A program made the position numbers and the translations under genes. Positions 17,424 through 25,887 of a stretch of 48,812 nt of DNA are shown here, in pieces. Numbering within the stretch: the first letter of the stretch is position 1; the number at the start of each line of letters is the position of its first letter. Below the pieces are notes generated by a model that was not told the DNA's origin, did not search any database, and worked only from the letters and a program-made list of their open reading frames with translations. This DNA comes from Bacteroidota bacterium (GTDB taxonomy: Bacteria > Bacteroidota > Bacteroidia > Cytophagales > Cyclobacteriaceae), in assembly GCA_013285945.1 (NCBI GenBank), contig JABDGP010000017.1, forward strand, positions 1 through 48,812, given 5' to 3'.

Positions 17424-18466
17424 CAGAATTTGATGTATTTTATATCTTCATTGGCTTTGGCGTAGTCTTCATGTTTTCCTACATCAAGCCAGTACCCCGT
17501 CATCGGATATGAAATTACCCGCTTACCGTTTTCAATAAGTTGCTCCATTAGATCTGTAGCATTAAAAAAACCATCGGGTATGTATTTAAGCGTTTCTCTT
17601 TTTATTAAATAAATACCAGCATTTGAATGATAGGTATACGTTGGCTTTTCGCGAAAACTGACGACATGACCGTTGGTGGTTTCCAAAACTGCGTAGGGCA
17701 CGTTTACATTATATGGAACGGTGGCAACTGCGAGATCGGCATCCTCGGCAAGAAACTTACTATAAAATTTCTGATAGTCGAGATTGGTCAGTATATCAGA
17801 GTTAATAACCAAAAGATGATTGTGCATGAAATCAGAAATAGTTCGAGCTGCGCCAAGAGTACCAAGAGGCTTTTCTTCTTTCACGTATGTAATATTAATT
17901 CCTTTGCTTGAGCCGTCCTGAAAGTAACTCTCGATCTGTTCACCCAAGTAGCCGATGCACAGCCAAAAATTCTCTACTCCAAAATTAACAAGGCTATCTA
18001 TAGAGTGCTCCAATATCGGTTTGCTTCCGACTCGTAAAAGGGGCTTGGGGGTTTTTTCTGTCAATGGTCTTAAGCGTCTTCCTTCGCCGCCAGCCATGAT
18101 CACGACATCGAGAGGCAAAATCGTTCGGAGTATTGAAAGGTTAAGTAGTTTCAGGATTTTACCATCATCATCCAGTAAAGGCAAAAGCTTTATACCTAAC
18201 TCCTTTAATGCCTCAACCTTTTCAAGCTCGTCTCCGCCCCTTTTTGCAAAGCGAAAGTTTGAAAACATAACCTTCTCAACGGGGTCGGACAATGTGAGGC
18301 TATTTAGCAGCCCTCTTCTTATGTCACCATCCGTTATTGTTCCAAGCAGAATCCCATTTTCATTTAAAACAAATAGAGTCAAATCTTCTCCTAATTCATT
18401 TAATTGAGACAGGGCATCAGAAATTGATCCACTATATAAAATAGTATGTTTTTGAGGATCAATCAT
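17423..18466 (-). CDS. ptmE: Glucosamine-1-phosphate guanylyltransferase, CBS-nucleotidyltransferase fusion (PtmE-like)
   Basis: The first 115 residues form a CBS pair (LGTITDGDIRRGLLN and KLLPLLDDDGKIL), and the rest is a nucleotidyltransferase with AGGEGRRLRP (125-134), TPKPLL and a C-terminal GYWLDVGKHEDY. This is the layout of Campylobacter PtmE, which makes GDP-glucosamine for the GDP route to legionaminic acid. The CBS pair may sense a nucleotide. It lies between legG (4-base overlap) and legF. Other sugar-phosphate nucleotidyltransferases with CBS domains exist, so the GTP and glucosamine specificity is inferred from context. Confidence 0.82.
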   Translation of the reverse strand: MIDPQKHTILYSGSISDALSQLNELGEDLTLFVLNENGILLGTITDGDIRRGLLNSLTLSDPVEKVMFSNFRFAKRGGDELEKVEALKELGIKLLPLLDDDGKILKLLNLSILRTILPLDVVIMAGGEGRRLRPLTEKTPKPLLRVGSKPILEHSIDSLVNFGVENFWLCIGYLGEQIESYFQDGSSKGINITYVKEEKPLGTLGAARTISDFMHNHLLVINSDILTNLDYQKFYSKFLAEDADLAVATVPYNVNVPYAVLETTNGHVVSFREKPTYTYHSNAGIYLIKRETLKYIPDGFFNATDLMEQLIENGKRVISYPMTGYWLDVGKHEDYAKANEDIKYIKF

Positions 18467-19563
18467 TTAATACCATTTAGTATTTCCATAATCTTAAGAG
18501 CCGCCGTACCGTTGCCATAAATATTATCGTTCTTTATTAGCTGAACCTCCTTATACTTATTTATGCCGTCAATAATTTTTTGTTGTTCAATTGCACAAGA
18601 GTAGATATTTGGAGTCAAAATCCTGCCCTTTTGCCGATCGCCAAGATTAATGACAAATTTAGGAAAGAATGAGGCCTCAATAAAACTACTGGAGGTATTT
18701 CCGATCATGAACTCACAGTGTTTCATGCAGCTTAAGTAACCAACAGTGCCAAAAGATTCTATGACCTTAGCGCGAGGAGTTCTTGAGGCGAACTTAGTAA
18801 TGCTATCTCTGATCATTGCTCCTGTCATGTCGGCATTAGGCATCGTAAATATAAATTGGTACTCACTCACCGATTCAAGGGCAGTCAACAATTCTTGAAT
18901 AAAAAATTCACTTTTATCAAGGGAAACTGTTTCGGGGTGAAATGTGATGAGAATACTGGGCTGGCTAAGGTCGATATCAAAGTGCGTTTTAATTTCTTCC
19001 ACTGTATACAGCTTCAATTCCTTGAGGTTATCAATGCTTAGCGAACCAACATTGAAAACATTGCAGTCAGACCCTCTTAGCTCAATAACTCTCTGTTTGT
19101 ATATTTCTGCAGCAGTGAAATGGTAACAAGCCATGTGAGTAATTGAATGCCTGAAGATATTATCGATAGCACCAAGTGTTTCTTCCCCGCCATGGATATG
19201 GGCTAATTTGATGTTGAATGGAACGGAACTCGCGCAGGCAGCAAACATTTCATACCGATCTCCCATACACAACACGAGATCAAATTTTGTTTTACTCCAC
19301 AGCGCTGAAAACCTGCTCATAGTAACTCCCATAGCGTTGGCAATGCTTTCGGAAGTATCGTTTTCGGGATATGTCAACAACCTATATGGTATTTCAAATC
19401 CATCCTCTTCAATTCTCTTGATGGTGTGTCCATGGAATTCTGACAAGTGTGTTCCAAAGGCAATGATCTCTACGGAAAAATTGCTATCCGCGCTTAAAGC
19501 TTTCAGTAACGGGAAATAAATACTGTAATCAGCACGAGAGCTTGTAAGAACTCCAACTTTCAT
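18463..19563 (-). CDS. legG: UDP/GDP-sugar 2-epimerase, hydrolysing (NeuC/LegG family)
   Basis: The 366-residue protein belongs to the hydrolysing 2-epimerases that release the nucleotide and invert C2. It begins VGVLTSSRADYSIYFPLL, and shows LVLCMGDRYEMFAACA, HIHGGEETLGAIDN (active-site His and Glu region), LITFHPETVS and MIGNTSSSFIEA, the standard ordered motifs. In the legionaminic pathway it acts on the GDP- or UDP-linked 2,4-diacetamido sugar to give 6-deoxy-2,4-diacetamido-mannose. It overlaps both neighbours by 4 bases, so it is translated with legI and ptmE. The GDP form is inferred from PtmE. Confidence 0.88.
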   Translation of the reverse strand: MKVGVLTSSRADYSIYFPLLKALSADSNFSVEIIAFGTHLSEFHGHTIKRIEEDGFEIPYRLLTYPENDTSESIANAMGVTMSRFSALWSKTKFDLVLCMGDRYEMFAACASSVPFNIKLAHIHGGEETLGAIDNIFRHSITHMACYHFTAAEIYKQRVIELRGSDCNVFNVGSLSIDNLKELKLYTVEEIKTHFDIDLSQPSILITFHPETVSLDKSEFFIQELLTALESVSEYQFIFTMPNADMTGAMIRDSITKFASRTPRAKVIESFGTVGYLSCMKHCEFMIGNTSSSFIEASFFPKFVINLGDRQKGRILTPNIYSCAIEQQKIIDGINKYKEVQLIKNDNIYGNGTAALKIMEILNGIK

Positions 19564-20573
19564 AGCAGGTCTTCCTCCATTAGTTTATGATCAGCGGCAA
19601 GGTCTTTATTTATCTTTCTTCCCACCACATCATCCAACTTCATAGGCGAGATTCCGTCTCCAGGGCGCTTCATCATTATATACTCTCCCCGCAGCACCGT
19701 TCCCGCAACTAAGCTTCTTTTCAAGTGAATACTTTTTCGGGCTATCACGATGTTCTTATTTTCAGAGGGTGAAGGCATTTTTATTCCATCTCCCATAGCT
19801 TGCTCAATATTTCGAATTGCTGAGACCATCTTTCCCAGTTCACCAGGCTCTAAGGACGCTTTATGATCTGGTCCTCGCAAAGTACGATCTAAAGTAAAAT
19901 GCTTTTCGATAACCTTTGCACCTAATGCAACCGCTGCTACCGGTACTTCAATACCAAGAGTATGGTCAGAATAACCTACTTGCAAACCTGTCTCTTTTTT
20001 GATTGACTGAAGGGCATTTAAATTAACATCCTGCATGGGTGTGGGATATTCGGTAGTACAGTGCATTACCAGGATTTTATCTTTACTCAAACCTGCTTTA
20101 GTCAGAATATTTATGGCGTCATTGATTTCTTTCATCGTAGCCATCCCTGTGGAAATAAACACGGTTTGATTAAACGAACCGATTTTTCTCAGGTAAGGCA
20201 AGTTGGTCAATTCACCTGAAGGGATCTTCCAAAAGCCAAGTCCAAGAGACCTTAAAAAATCAATACTGGTTTCATCGAAAGCTGTTGAAAAGAAAACGAT
20301 ATTATTTTTTTTACAGTGTTCAATAAGCTCGTGATGATCACTTTTGCTAAGCTCCAGGGCTTTGAGCATTTCAAACTGTGTTGACTTAGCATCAGCATTT
20401 TTTTGGTAATCAGCCTTTGGGGCAGACACTGTCACGAGGTTTTCTGTAATGTAAGTTTGAAATTTAACTATGTCCGCTCCGGCTGTCGCAGCGGCCTCAA
20501 TTAGTTTTTTTGCCAGCTCCATCGAGCCATTATGATTGACACCCGCTTCGGCAATGATCAAAACCTTATCCAT
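19560..20573 (-). CDS. legI: N,N'-diacetyllegionaminate synthase (NeuB family)
   Basis: The enzyme condenses phosphoenolpyruvate with a 6-carbon 2-amino sugar to give a nine-carbon acid. The 337 residues begin IIAEAGVNHNGSMELAK and continue with FQTYITENLVT, GFWKIPSGELTNLPYL, ILVMHCTTEYPTP and HFTLDRTLRGPDHKASLEP, all NeuB hallmarks, with a C-terminal antifreeze-like SAF domain from about residue 280 (ARKSIHLKRSL...). The length is normal. It is flanked by the NeuD-like acyltransferase and legG with short overlaps. Specificity for a 2,4-diacetamido mannose comes from context (LegB/LegC nearby); NeuB of sialic acid type cannot be told apart by eye. Confidence 0.88.
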   Translation of the reverse strand: MDKVLIIAEAGVNHNGSMELAKKLIEAAATAGADIVKFQTYITENLVTVSAPKADYQKNADAKSTQFEMLKALELSKSDHHELIEHCKKNNIVFFSTAFDETSIDFLRSLGLGFWKIPSGELTNLPYLRKIGSFNQTVFISTGMATMKEINDAINILTKAGLSKDKILVMHCTTEYPTPMQDVNLNALQSIKKETGLQVGYSDHTLGIEVPVAAVALGAKVIEKHFTLDRTLRGPDHKASLEPGELGKMVSAIRNIEQAMGDGIKMPSPSENKNIVIARKSIHLKRSLVAGTVLRGEYIMMKRPGDGISPMKLDDVVGRKINKDLAADHKLMEEDLL

Positions 20574-21219
20574 TAACTCTTCTTTTTAAGATTGCCGGAT
20601 TGCCAACGTAAAGTCCGCTTGATTCCAAATCACTCATCACAACGGAAGAAGCTCCAACTGACACATCTTCTCCAATAGTCACATATTGCCTTATCATGGC
20701 ATTACTGCCGATAAAACTGCGATCGCCAATTTTACAACCGCCATTGACAAGTGTACCTGTCGATATATGACAATTATCTCCTATGACTGCATCATGCTCA
20801 ACAATGGCGCCCGTATTTATGATTGCATTCCTTCCTATCCGCACACCGGTATTCACTAAGGCATCATGCATAATAACCGTTCCCTCATCGACAAATGAAT
20901 GTTGGGATAGATAAGCCCTGGGCGAAATCACTGGAGGAAAAACACCCCCCATATTTTTAACTTCGTTAAAAAGCCTAATCCGAGTCTCATTTGATTTGAT
21001 GTGACCAACTGTTACAACAAAATTCTTATATTTTTTCAATAATTGAGGAATATCTGAATCAGACCCTATAATTGTATAGCCTAAAATACTCTTCCCTACA
21101 TTTTCACTTTTATCGATGATGCCCTTGATGGCAAATTGATTGCTCTGCTCAATCACATCTATAACCGATGAGCAATGGCCGCCGCCCCCGATAAGAATTA
21201 TTTTCTGTTTAGGTTTCAT
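20566..21219 (-). CDS. Sugar N/O-acyltransferase, NeuD/LegH/PglD family
   Basis: A 217-residue enzyme with an N-terminal Rossmann-like lobe (IILIGGGGHCSSVIDVIEQ, residues 7-25) and a left-handed beta-helix of hexapeptide repeats (SFVDEGTVIMHDALVNTGVR and following). The His in the repeats (EHDAVIGDNCHIS) is the likely general base. PglD-type enzymes acetylate the 4-amino group of UDP- or GDP-4-amino sugars with acetyl-CoA. It follows legC by one base and precedes legI, which places it at the acetylation step (LegH). Without testing, a NeuD-like O-acetyltransferase is also possible. Confidence 0.8.
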   Translation of the reverse strand: MKPKQKIILIGGGGHCSSVIDVIEQSNQFAIKGIIDKSENVGKSILGYTIIGSDSDIPQLLKKYKNFVVTVGHIKSNETRIRLFNEVKNMGGVFPPVISPRAYLSQHSFVDEGTVIMHDALVNTGVRIGRNAIINTGAIVEHDAVIGDNCHISTGTLVNGGCKIGDRSFIGSNAMIRQYVTIGEDVSVGASSVVMSDLESSGLYVGNPAILKRRVNG

Positions 21220-22370
21220 TAAATTCTTACACTACTTGGTAAACTTACCATCCGATCTTCCATTTCCTCTGCATCAGAAAGATCACCACTAAGACAATGA
21301 GCAAACATTGGCAACTTATTCATTAAAGTCCACACCGCCCGCGTACTGATCATTTGCGCATTAGAATATGCAAGGAACTCATCTCGCTCTTTTCGATTAG
21401 GAAACAACACATTATTCAACCAGTAATTTGAGCAGGTGTTTTTTGGCTCAATCGCAAATTCTAATCCAAGTCGATCAAAAAGACTTTTATACTGAATGGC
21501 AAGTTCTCGCTTTTTATCTAAAAACTTGTCAAGCATTTCCATTTGAGCACATGCCAACGCCGCATTCAGGTTGGGCATACGATAATTATATCCAATCTGG
21601 TCATGGTTAAATTCCCATGGATGAAAAACTTTAGCTTGCGTAGTCAGGTGCTTTGCCAGTTTACCGAGCGATTCATTATTAGTAACAATTACACCACCCC
21701 CACCACTGGTAATTGTCTTATTCCCGTTGAGGCTAAAAGCTGAGACAAGACCAAAGGTTCCCGTTTGCTTGCCTCTGTATTTGCTTCCGATTGACTCGGC
21801 CGCATCTTCTACCAAAACTATGTTATGACTTTTACAAATTTCGATTATCTCTTCCAGGTCTACCGGATGACCAAAAGTATGCATTGGCAGACATGCCGAA
21901 ATACGCTTGTTTGATAATCTATGAAATGTAGCTCCACTCTTAGTAGTACAATTCTTCTCCAGAAATTCTTTCAATTTGACTGCCGATAGTCCTAACGTTT
22001 TCCTGTCGTTGTCTATGAATAAAGGTTCTGCGCCAACATAACTGATAACATTGCATGTCGCAACAAATGTCATCGGTTGTGTTATTACCAACTCATCTTT
22101 TTTAACACCGGCAACGATAAGAGCTATATGCAAGGCCAGACTTCCATTTGCTGTTGCTACGGCATGGGAAGCACCTGTATAATCCATTACCATAGACTCA
22201 AATCGATCAACATATTTTCCCACAGACGAAACAAATGTTGAATCGATAGAGTCCAGTACATACTTTCGTTCATTACCAATAAACAAAGGTTCATGGAGAG
22301 CAATAGAACCATTGGGCTTATTGTAGTATTCCCTGATGAAATTGGTAATATCTTTAAACTTCTCAGACAT
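21219..22370 (-). CDS. legC: PLP aminotransferase of the LegC/DegT family
   Basis: A 383-residue pyridoxal-phosphate enzyme that adds an amino group at C4 of the 4-keto sugar nucleotide. LegC-type start FIREYYNKPNGSIALHEP, TANGSLALHIAL (74-85), EDAAES (188-193), and the PLP lysine K218 in SLNGNKTITSGGGG are all present. It shares the GDP-sugar pathway with LegB just upstream (8-base overlap). The C-terminus ends after SLPSSVRI, typical in length. The name reflects similarity to legionaminic-pathway aminotransferases. A pseudaminic PseC would look different in its N-terminal stretch. Confidence 0.87.
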   Translation of the reverse strand: MSEKFKDITNFIREYYNKPNGSIALHEPLFIGNERKYVLDSIDSTFVSSVGKYVDRFESMVMDYTGASHAVATANGSLALHIALIVAGVKKDELVITQPMTFVATCNVISYVGAEPLFIDNDRKTLGLSAVKLKEFLEKNCTTKSGATFHRLSNKRISACLPMHTFGHPVDLEEIIEICKSHNIVLVEDAAESIGSKYRGKQTGTFGLVSAFSLNGNKTITSGGGGVIVTNNESLGKLAKHLTTQAKVFHPWEFNHDQIGYNYRMPNLNAALACAQMEMLDKFLDKKRELAIQYKSLFDRLGLEFAIEPKNTCSNYWLNNVLFPNRKERDEFLAYSNAQMISTRAVWTLMNKLPMFAHCLSGDLSDAEEMEDRMVSLPSSVRI

Positions 22371-23361
22371 TATAAATGGAAGATTTATATCGCCCCAGGT
22401 TCATTGAATCGCGAAACCATTCAACAGTTTTTTTTAATCCGTCATCAAGCGAATATTCTTGCTGCCATTCGGTTAATGATTTTAGTTTTTCATTTGATCC
22501 AAACAAGCGGTCAACCTCACTCTTCTCTGGTCGTAACCGTTGTTCATCGGTAACAATGTTCGATTTTGGGTTAATAAACTGAATAAGTTTTTTAGCCAAC
22601 AACTCAATACTGATTTCTGATTGAGTTGCAATGTTGATCTCCTCTCCAATGCACCGATCTGACTTGGCAATTTCAACGAAACCGTTTACGGTATCAGTTA
22701 CGAAGAGTAAATCACGGGTAGGATGAAGTGCTCCAAGCTTTATCACATCGTCGTTGTTGAGCAGTTGGGTAATGATTGTAGGGATAACGGCTCGAGATGA
22801 TTGCCGTGGTCCATACGTATTAAAAGGCCGAACTATTGTAACTGGTAAATTAAAGCTCCTGTAAAATGACTCAGTCAGAGAGTCCGATCCAATTTTGCTG
22901 GCGGAGTAAGGCGATTGACCCTGGCGTGGATGCTTCTCATCTATAGGGACATAAAAGGCAGTACCATAAACTTCTGAGGTTGAGGTAGTCAAAATTCTCG
23001 AAGTATTATACTCTTTGGCGGCTTGAAGAATGTTCAGTGTTCCTTTGATATTTGTATCAATATAACTTTCAGGTGAATAATAACTGTAAGGGATACCAAT
23101 CAATGCAGCTAAATGAAAAACAACTTCAATGTCTTTCATGCTATTTTTAACACTTCCCATATCCCTGATGTCGCCGGTAAAAATCCTGATATTGTTTAGC
23201 TTTTCCTTTGACAAAGTATCAAGCCAGCCCCAGGAATTAAATGAGTTGTAGTAACAAAAAGCAGAAACAACGGCACCTTCGTCTAAAAGTCTCTCCACAA
23301 GATGACTACCGATAAATCCATCGGCCCCCGTAACCAAAACCTTTTTTCCTTTAATTATCAT
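22363..23361 (-). CDS. legB: GDP-N-acetylglucosamine 4,6-dehydratase (LegB-like, extended SDR)
   Basis: An extended short-chain dehydrogenase of 332 residues that removes water across C4-C6 of the nucleotide sugar, making a 4-keto-6-deoxy product. The cofactor loop TGADGFIGSH is at residues 11-20, the catalytic triad includes the STS segment near 126 and Y152/K156 in PYSASK, and the characteristic YYNSFNSWGWLD (37-48) is shared with LegB proteins. It overlaps legC by 8 bases and the upstream SDR by 4. It is the first step of the legionaminic pathway in the order B-C-H-I-G-E-F. Confidence 0.88.
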   Translation of the reverse strand: MIIKGKKVLVTGADGFIGSHLVERLLDEGAVVSAFCYYNSFNSWGWLDTLSKEKLNNIRIFTGDIRDMGSVKNSMKDIEVVFHLAALIGIPYSYYSPESYIDTNIKGTLNILQAAKEYNTSRILTTSTSEVYGTAFYVPIDEKHPRQGQSPYSASKIGSDSLTESFYRSFNLPVTIVRPFNTYGPRQSSRAVIPTIITQLLNNDDVIKLGALHPTRDLLFVTDTVNGFVEIAKSDRCIGEEINIATQSEISIELLAKKLIQFINPKSNIVTDEQRLRPEKSEVDRLFGSNEKLKSLTEWQQEYSLDDGLKKTVEWFRDSMNLGRYKSSIYNV

Positions 23362-24344
23362 CCATGTAGTCTTTTACTATGTACAACTTCATTAGTATGC
23401 TGAACTCTATTTTCGGAGAAATATTTTAGGGTAGATTTTATCTCCGTATCTATTCGATTATTAAAAATAAAACCTGTGCTCAGCAATCTTTTATTTGAAA
23501 TTTGATGGGAGACGGTCTTCAAGTTCTCGCTAGGCATTTTTCTAAGCAAATCTATGGGGCGTCCCAAAAATTCCTCAGCATTCTTATTTATTAAAAGCGC
23601 CATATCCAATATGGTCACAGACTTGCCACTACTCATGTTATAAAGCAACTCTTTATCAATCGTACTGCCGCCAATAAGATGAGCTGTAGCCGCACAAACA
23701 TCCTCAAGGCAAATAAAGTCACGCATTTGCAATCCATCACTTAACAAAGTCATTTTTCCTTCGGCAACGGCCATTCGGCAAAGATCATTTACTAAAAGCG
23801 TCCAGCGATCGGCAGTGGGAAACGCAGGCCCTCCAAAGGCATTTGTCAGCCGGATCGCCAAATTCTCCATTCCTTTTTCGGTAGCATAAGCCAGCACATA
23901 ATCTTCAGCGCATTTATGAGTGATGGCGTACGGGTGTATTGGCTTCGTAAGAGTCTGCTCATCAAAATATCCTGTCAATGGTTTTGCATAAACATGAGCC
24001 GTAGAGAAATAAATGAATTTCGTGACTCCAGCTTTCCAGCTATTATCAAGCCATTGAAGGGTTTCGGTAATATTAACTTCAATAGCTTTAGCCGGATATT
24101 TAGCGCAGTCATTTTCGTTCAAGGCTGCCAAATGAATAAATACGTCGAATCCTTTTAACTTTCTACTATCAGAAATAAGATCCGACGGATGGAGTACTTG
24201 AAGATTAGCCGGCCAGTCAACTACTGGTAAAAATGCTGCCTTTCGCGAAAGCGCAATAACAGTGTGCCCTTGCTCAGCAAAATATTTTGATAATCTGCCT
24301 CCGATGTACCCCAAACCTCCAGAGATTATAATCTTCATCGCCAT
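23358..24344 (-). CDS. Extended SDR (NAD-dependent epimerase/reductase), atypical YxxxK
   Basis: The 328-residue protein has the cofactor loop GGLGYIGG (9-16), FSTAHVYA (113-120) and Tyr139 in HPYAITHKCAED. In most SDRs the catalytic Lys is four residues after Tyr; here that position is His143, with Lys144 next to it. I read this directly from the codons. It may be a subfamily variant. The gene follows the RmlC-like epimerase gene with a 10-base overlap, so it probably reduces or epimerises the CDP-4-keto sugar that the epimerase produces. The exact reaction is unknown. Confidence 0.72.
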   Translation of the reverse strand: MAMKIIISGGLGYIGGRLSKYFAEQGHTVIALSRKAAFLPVVDWPANLQVLHPSDLISDSRKLKGFDVFIHLAALNENDCAKYPAKAIEVNITETLQWLDNSWKAGVTKFIYFSTAHVYAKPLTGYFDEQTLTKPIHPYAITHKCAEDYVLAYATEKGMENLAIRLTNAFGGPAFPTADRWTLLVNDLCRMAVAEGKMTLLSDGLQMRDFICLEDVCAATAHLIGGSTIDKELLYNMSSGKSVTILDMALLINKNAEEFLGRPIDLLRKMPSENLKTVSHQISNKRLLSTGFIFNNRIDTEIKSTLKYFSENRVQHTNEVVHSKRLHG

Positions 24345-24793
24345 GTATATTTTATCTGGTCATTCTCAAGTGGAAGATTTTCAGCTTCTGAGGGATCATG
24401 AGGTATACTTGCAATATTGAGAAGTATATTTTCGCGCACTCCTATCCCATAGAACGCCATCCAAATTCCCGGTGGCACTGTAAGCCTGCAATAATTTTGA
24501 CGTGAAAGCTGGGTTTCAAAGAAACCTCCCTTTGTTGAACTTCCTTCACGATCATCATACAACACAAAACCAATTTCGCCAACAGGCACGACAATATTGA
24601 GAGTCATCCTGGTGTGTTTTTTCCAGCCTTTTTTTTTCTTAAAATTAACAGTAGAAAAATAGGCCTCTCCAAATGATACATATGATGAATCCGTCGCCTT
24701 TAGTCCATGAAGAACATGGCCATTTTCTCCGGAAATAATTTTAACGGGAATAATTGATACCCCAGAAAAAGGAACACTTCTTACATGGTCCAT
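24335..24793 (-). CDS. RmlC-like 3,5-epimerase-family protein (short cupin)
   Basis: The protein is 152 residues, against about 180 for RmlC, and has the cupin-type WKKHTRMTLNIVVPVGEI, where the His corresponds to the catalytic base, and RLTVPPGIWMAFYGIG, a RmlC landmark. A third landmark, IASIPHDPSEAENL, is close to RmlC's IPHDP. It lies between rfbG (13-base overlap) and the SDR, so a CDP-4-keto-6-deoxy-hexose is the likely substrate. It may be a single-site epimerase, as with AscE in the CDP-ascarylose pathway, rather than a full 3,5-epimerase. Confidence 0.75.
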   Translation of the reverse strand: MDHVRSVPFSGVSIIPVKIISGENGHVLHGLKATDSSYVSFGEAYFSTVNFKKKKGWKKHTRMTLNIVVPVGEIGFVLYDDREGSSTKGGFFETQLSRQNYCRLTVPPGIWMAFYGIGVRENILLNIASIPHDPSEAENLPLENDQIKYTWR

Positions 24794-25875
24794 GACAATT
24801 CTTTTTTAGAAGCGTAACTGACGTACTCCATGATTTGGCTTTTTGTAAAGTCTATCATGTTGTTCTTTCCATCATAATACTCCTTATACCAAAGTGACGT
24901 AAAAGCCATCGTCTGTGTGAAATTTAGTACTGGCCACCACTTCAAGTTAACATTCGCTTTTTCGCATGAAAGTTTTAACAAGCCTGCTTCGTGAAAGCTT
25001 CCTGTCTCTACTTTCACCCACTCTTTAGAAGCTAGCAAATTCCAATGTTTAGCTATTGAATCCAATACTTCTTTAACTGAAAATATCTGATCTGCAGATG
25101 GTCCGAAATTAAAAGCTTCTCCGTTCAGTTTATCAGACTCTGCCAGGTATTGTCCGGCAGCCAAGTAACCACTTAACGGTTCTAGTACATGTTGCCATGG
25201 GCGTGTTGATCCGGGATTTCTGATTACCACGGCGTCTCCTTTGGTCCATGCGCGAATACAATCTGGTACCAATCTTTTCTCCGCCCAGTCGCCACCACCG
25301 ATTACGTTTCCGGCTCTAACAGACACCATTCTTAGATTTTGCGAATGCCTAATAAATGAATGGTAATACGAGTGAATGAGTATCTCCGCAGCAGCCTTTG
25401 AGGCGCTATAAATATCCTTTCCTCCCAACCGGTCTATTTCACGGTAACCATACAGCCACTCCACATTTTCATAACACTTGTCGCTCGTAATCATTATCAG
25501 ATTGCAAGCCTTTTTCAAGGCTTTGGCTGCCTCCATCACGTGAACTGTACCTAGCGCATTAGTGGATATTGTGCCAACCGGGTCATGATAAGATGTAGCA
25601 ACTATAGGTTGAGCAGCTAAGTGAAATATAAAATCAGGTTGAATTTTATAGATGCAGTCACTTAATAATTTTGAGTCACGAATGTCAATGGAGTGATGCT
25701 TAACAATTCCCCACAAGTCCAGGACATTAAACATAGCAGGCTCTGTAGGTATACCATTTGATATTCCATACACCTCCGCACCCAGATCGTTGAGCCACAC
25801 ACTAAGCCACGATCCTTTAAAGCCAGTATTTCCGGTAACTAATATTTTTTTTCCTTGATAGGTATTACCAAACAT
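24781..25875 (-). CDS. rfbG: CDP-glucose 4,6-dehydratase
   Basis: The start is ATG 25875 (MFGNTYQGKK, 364 residues); a TTG at 25884 is in frame but less likely. The dinucleotide loop TGNTGFKGSW is at 14-23, the ITSDKCYEN segment near 130 carries the catalytic Asp/Lys-region of the 4,6-dehydratases, and Y156/K160 lie in YSASK. NVIGGGDWAEKRLVPDC and RNPGSTRPWQHVLEP are RfbG-specific stretches. It makes CDP-4-keto-6-deoxyglucose. It directly follows rfbF. No DdhC-type dehydrase is visible beside it, so 3-deoxygenation is not expected. Confidence 0.9.
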   Translation of the reverse strand: MFGNTYQGKKILVTGNTGFKGSWLSVWLNDLGAEVYGISNGIPTEPAMFNVLDLWGIVKHHSIDIRDSKLLSDCIYKIQPDFIFHLAAQPIVATSYHDPVGTISTNALGTVHVMEAAKALKKACNLIMITSDKCYENVEWLYGYREIDRLGGKDIYSASKAAAEILIHSYYHSFIRHSQNLRMVSVRAGNVIGGGDWAEKRLVPDCIRAWTKGDAVVIRNPGSTRPWQHVLEPLSGYLAAGQYLAESDKLNGEAFNFGPSADQIFSVKEVLDSIAKHWNLLASKEWVKVETGSFHEAGLLKLSCEKANVNLKWWPVLNFTQTMAFTSLWYKEYYDGKNNMIDFTKSQIMEYVSYASKKELSWTM

Positions 25876-25887
25876 ATTATTCAAGGA

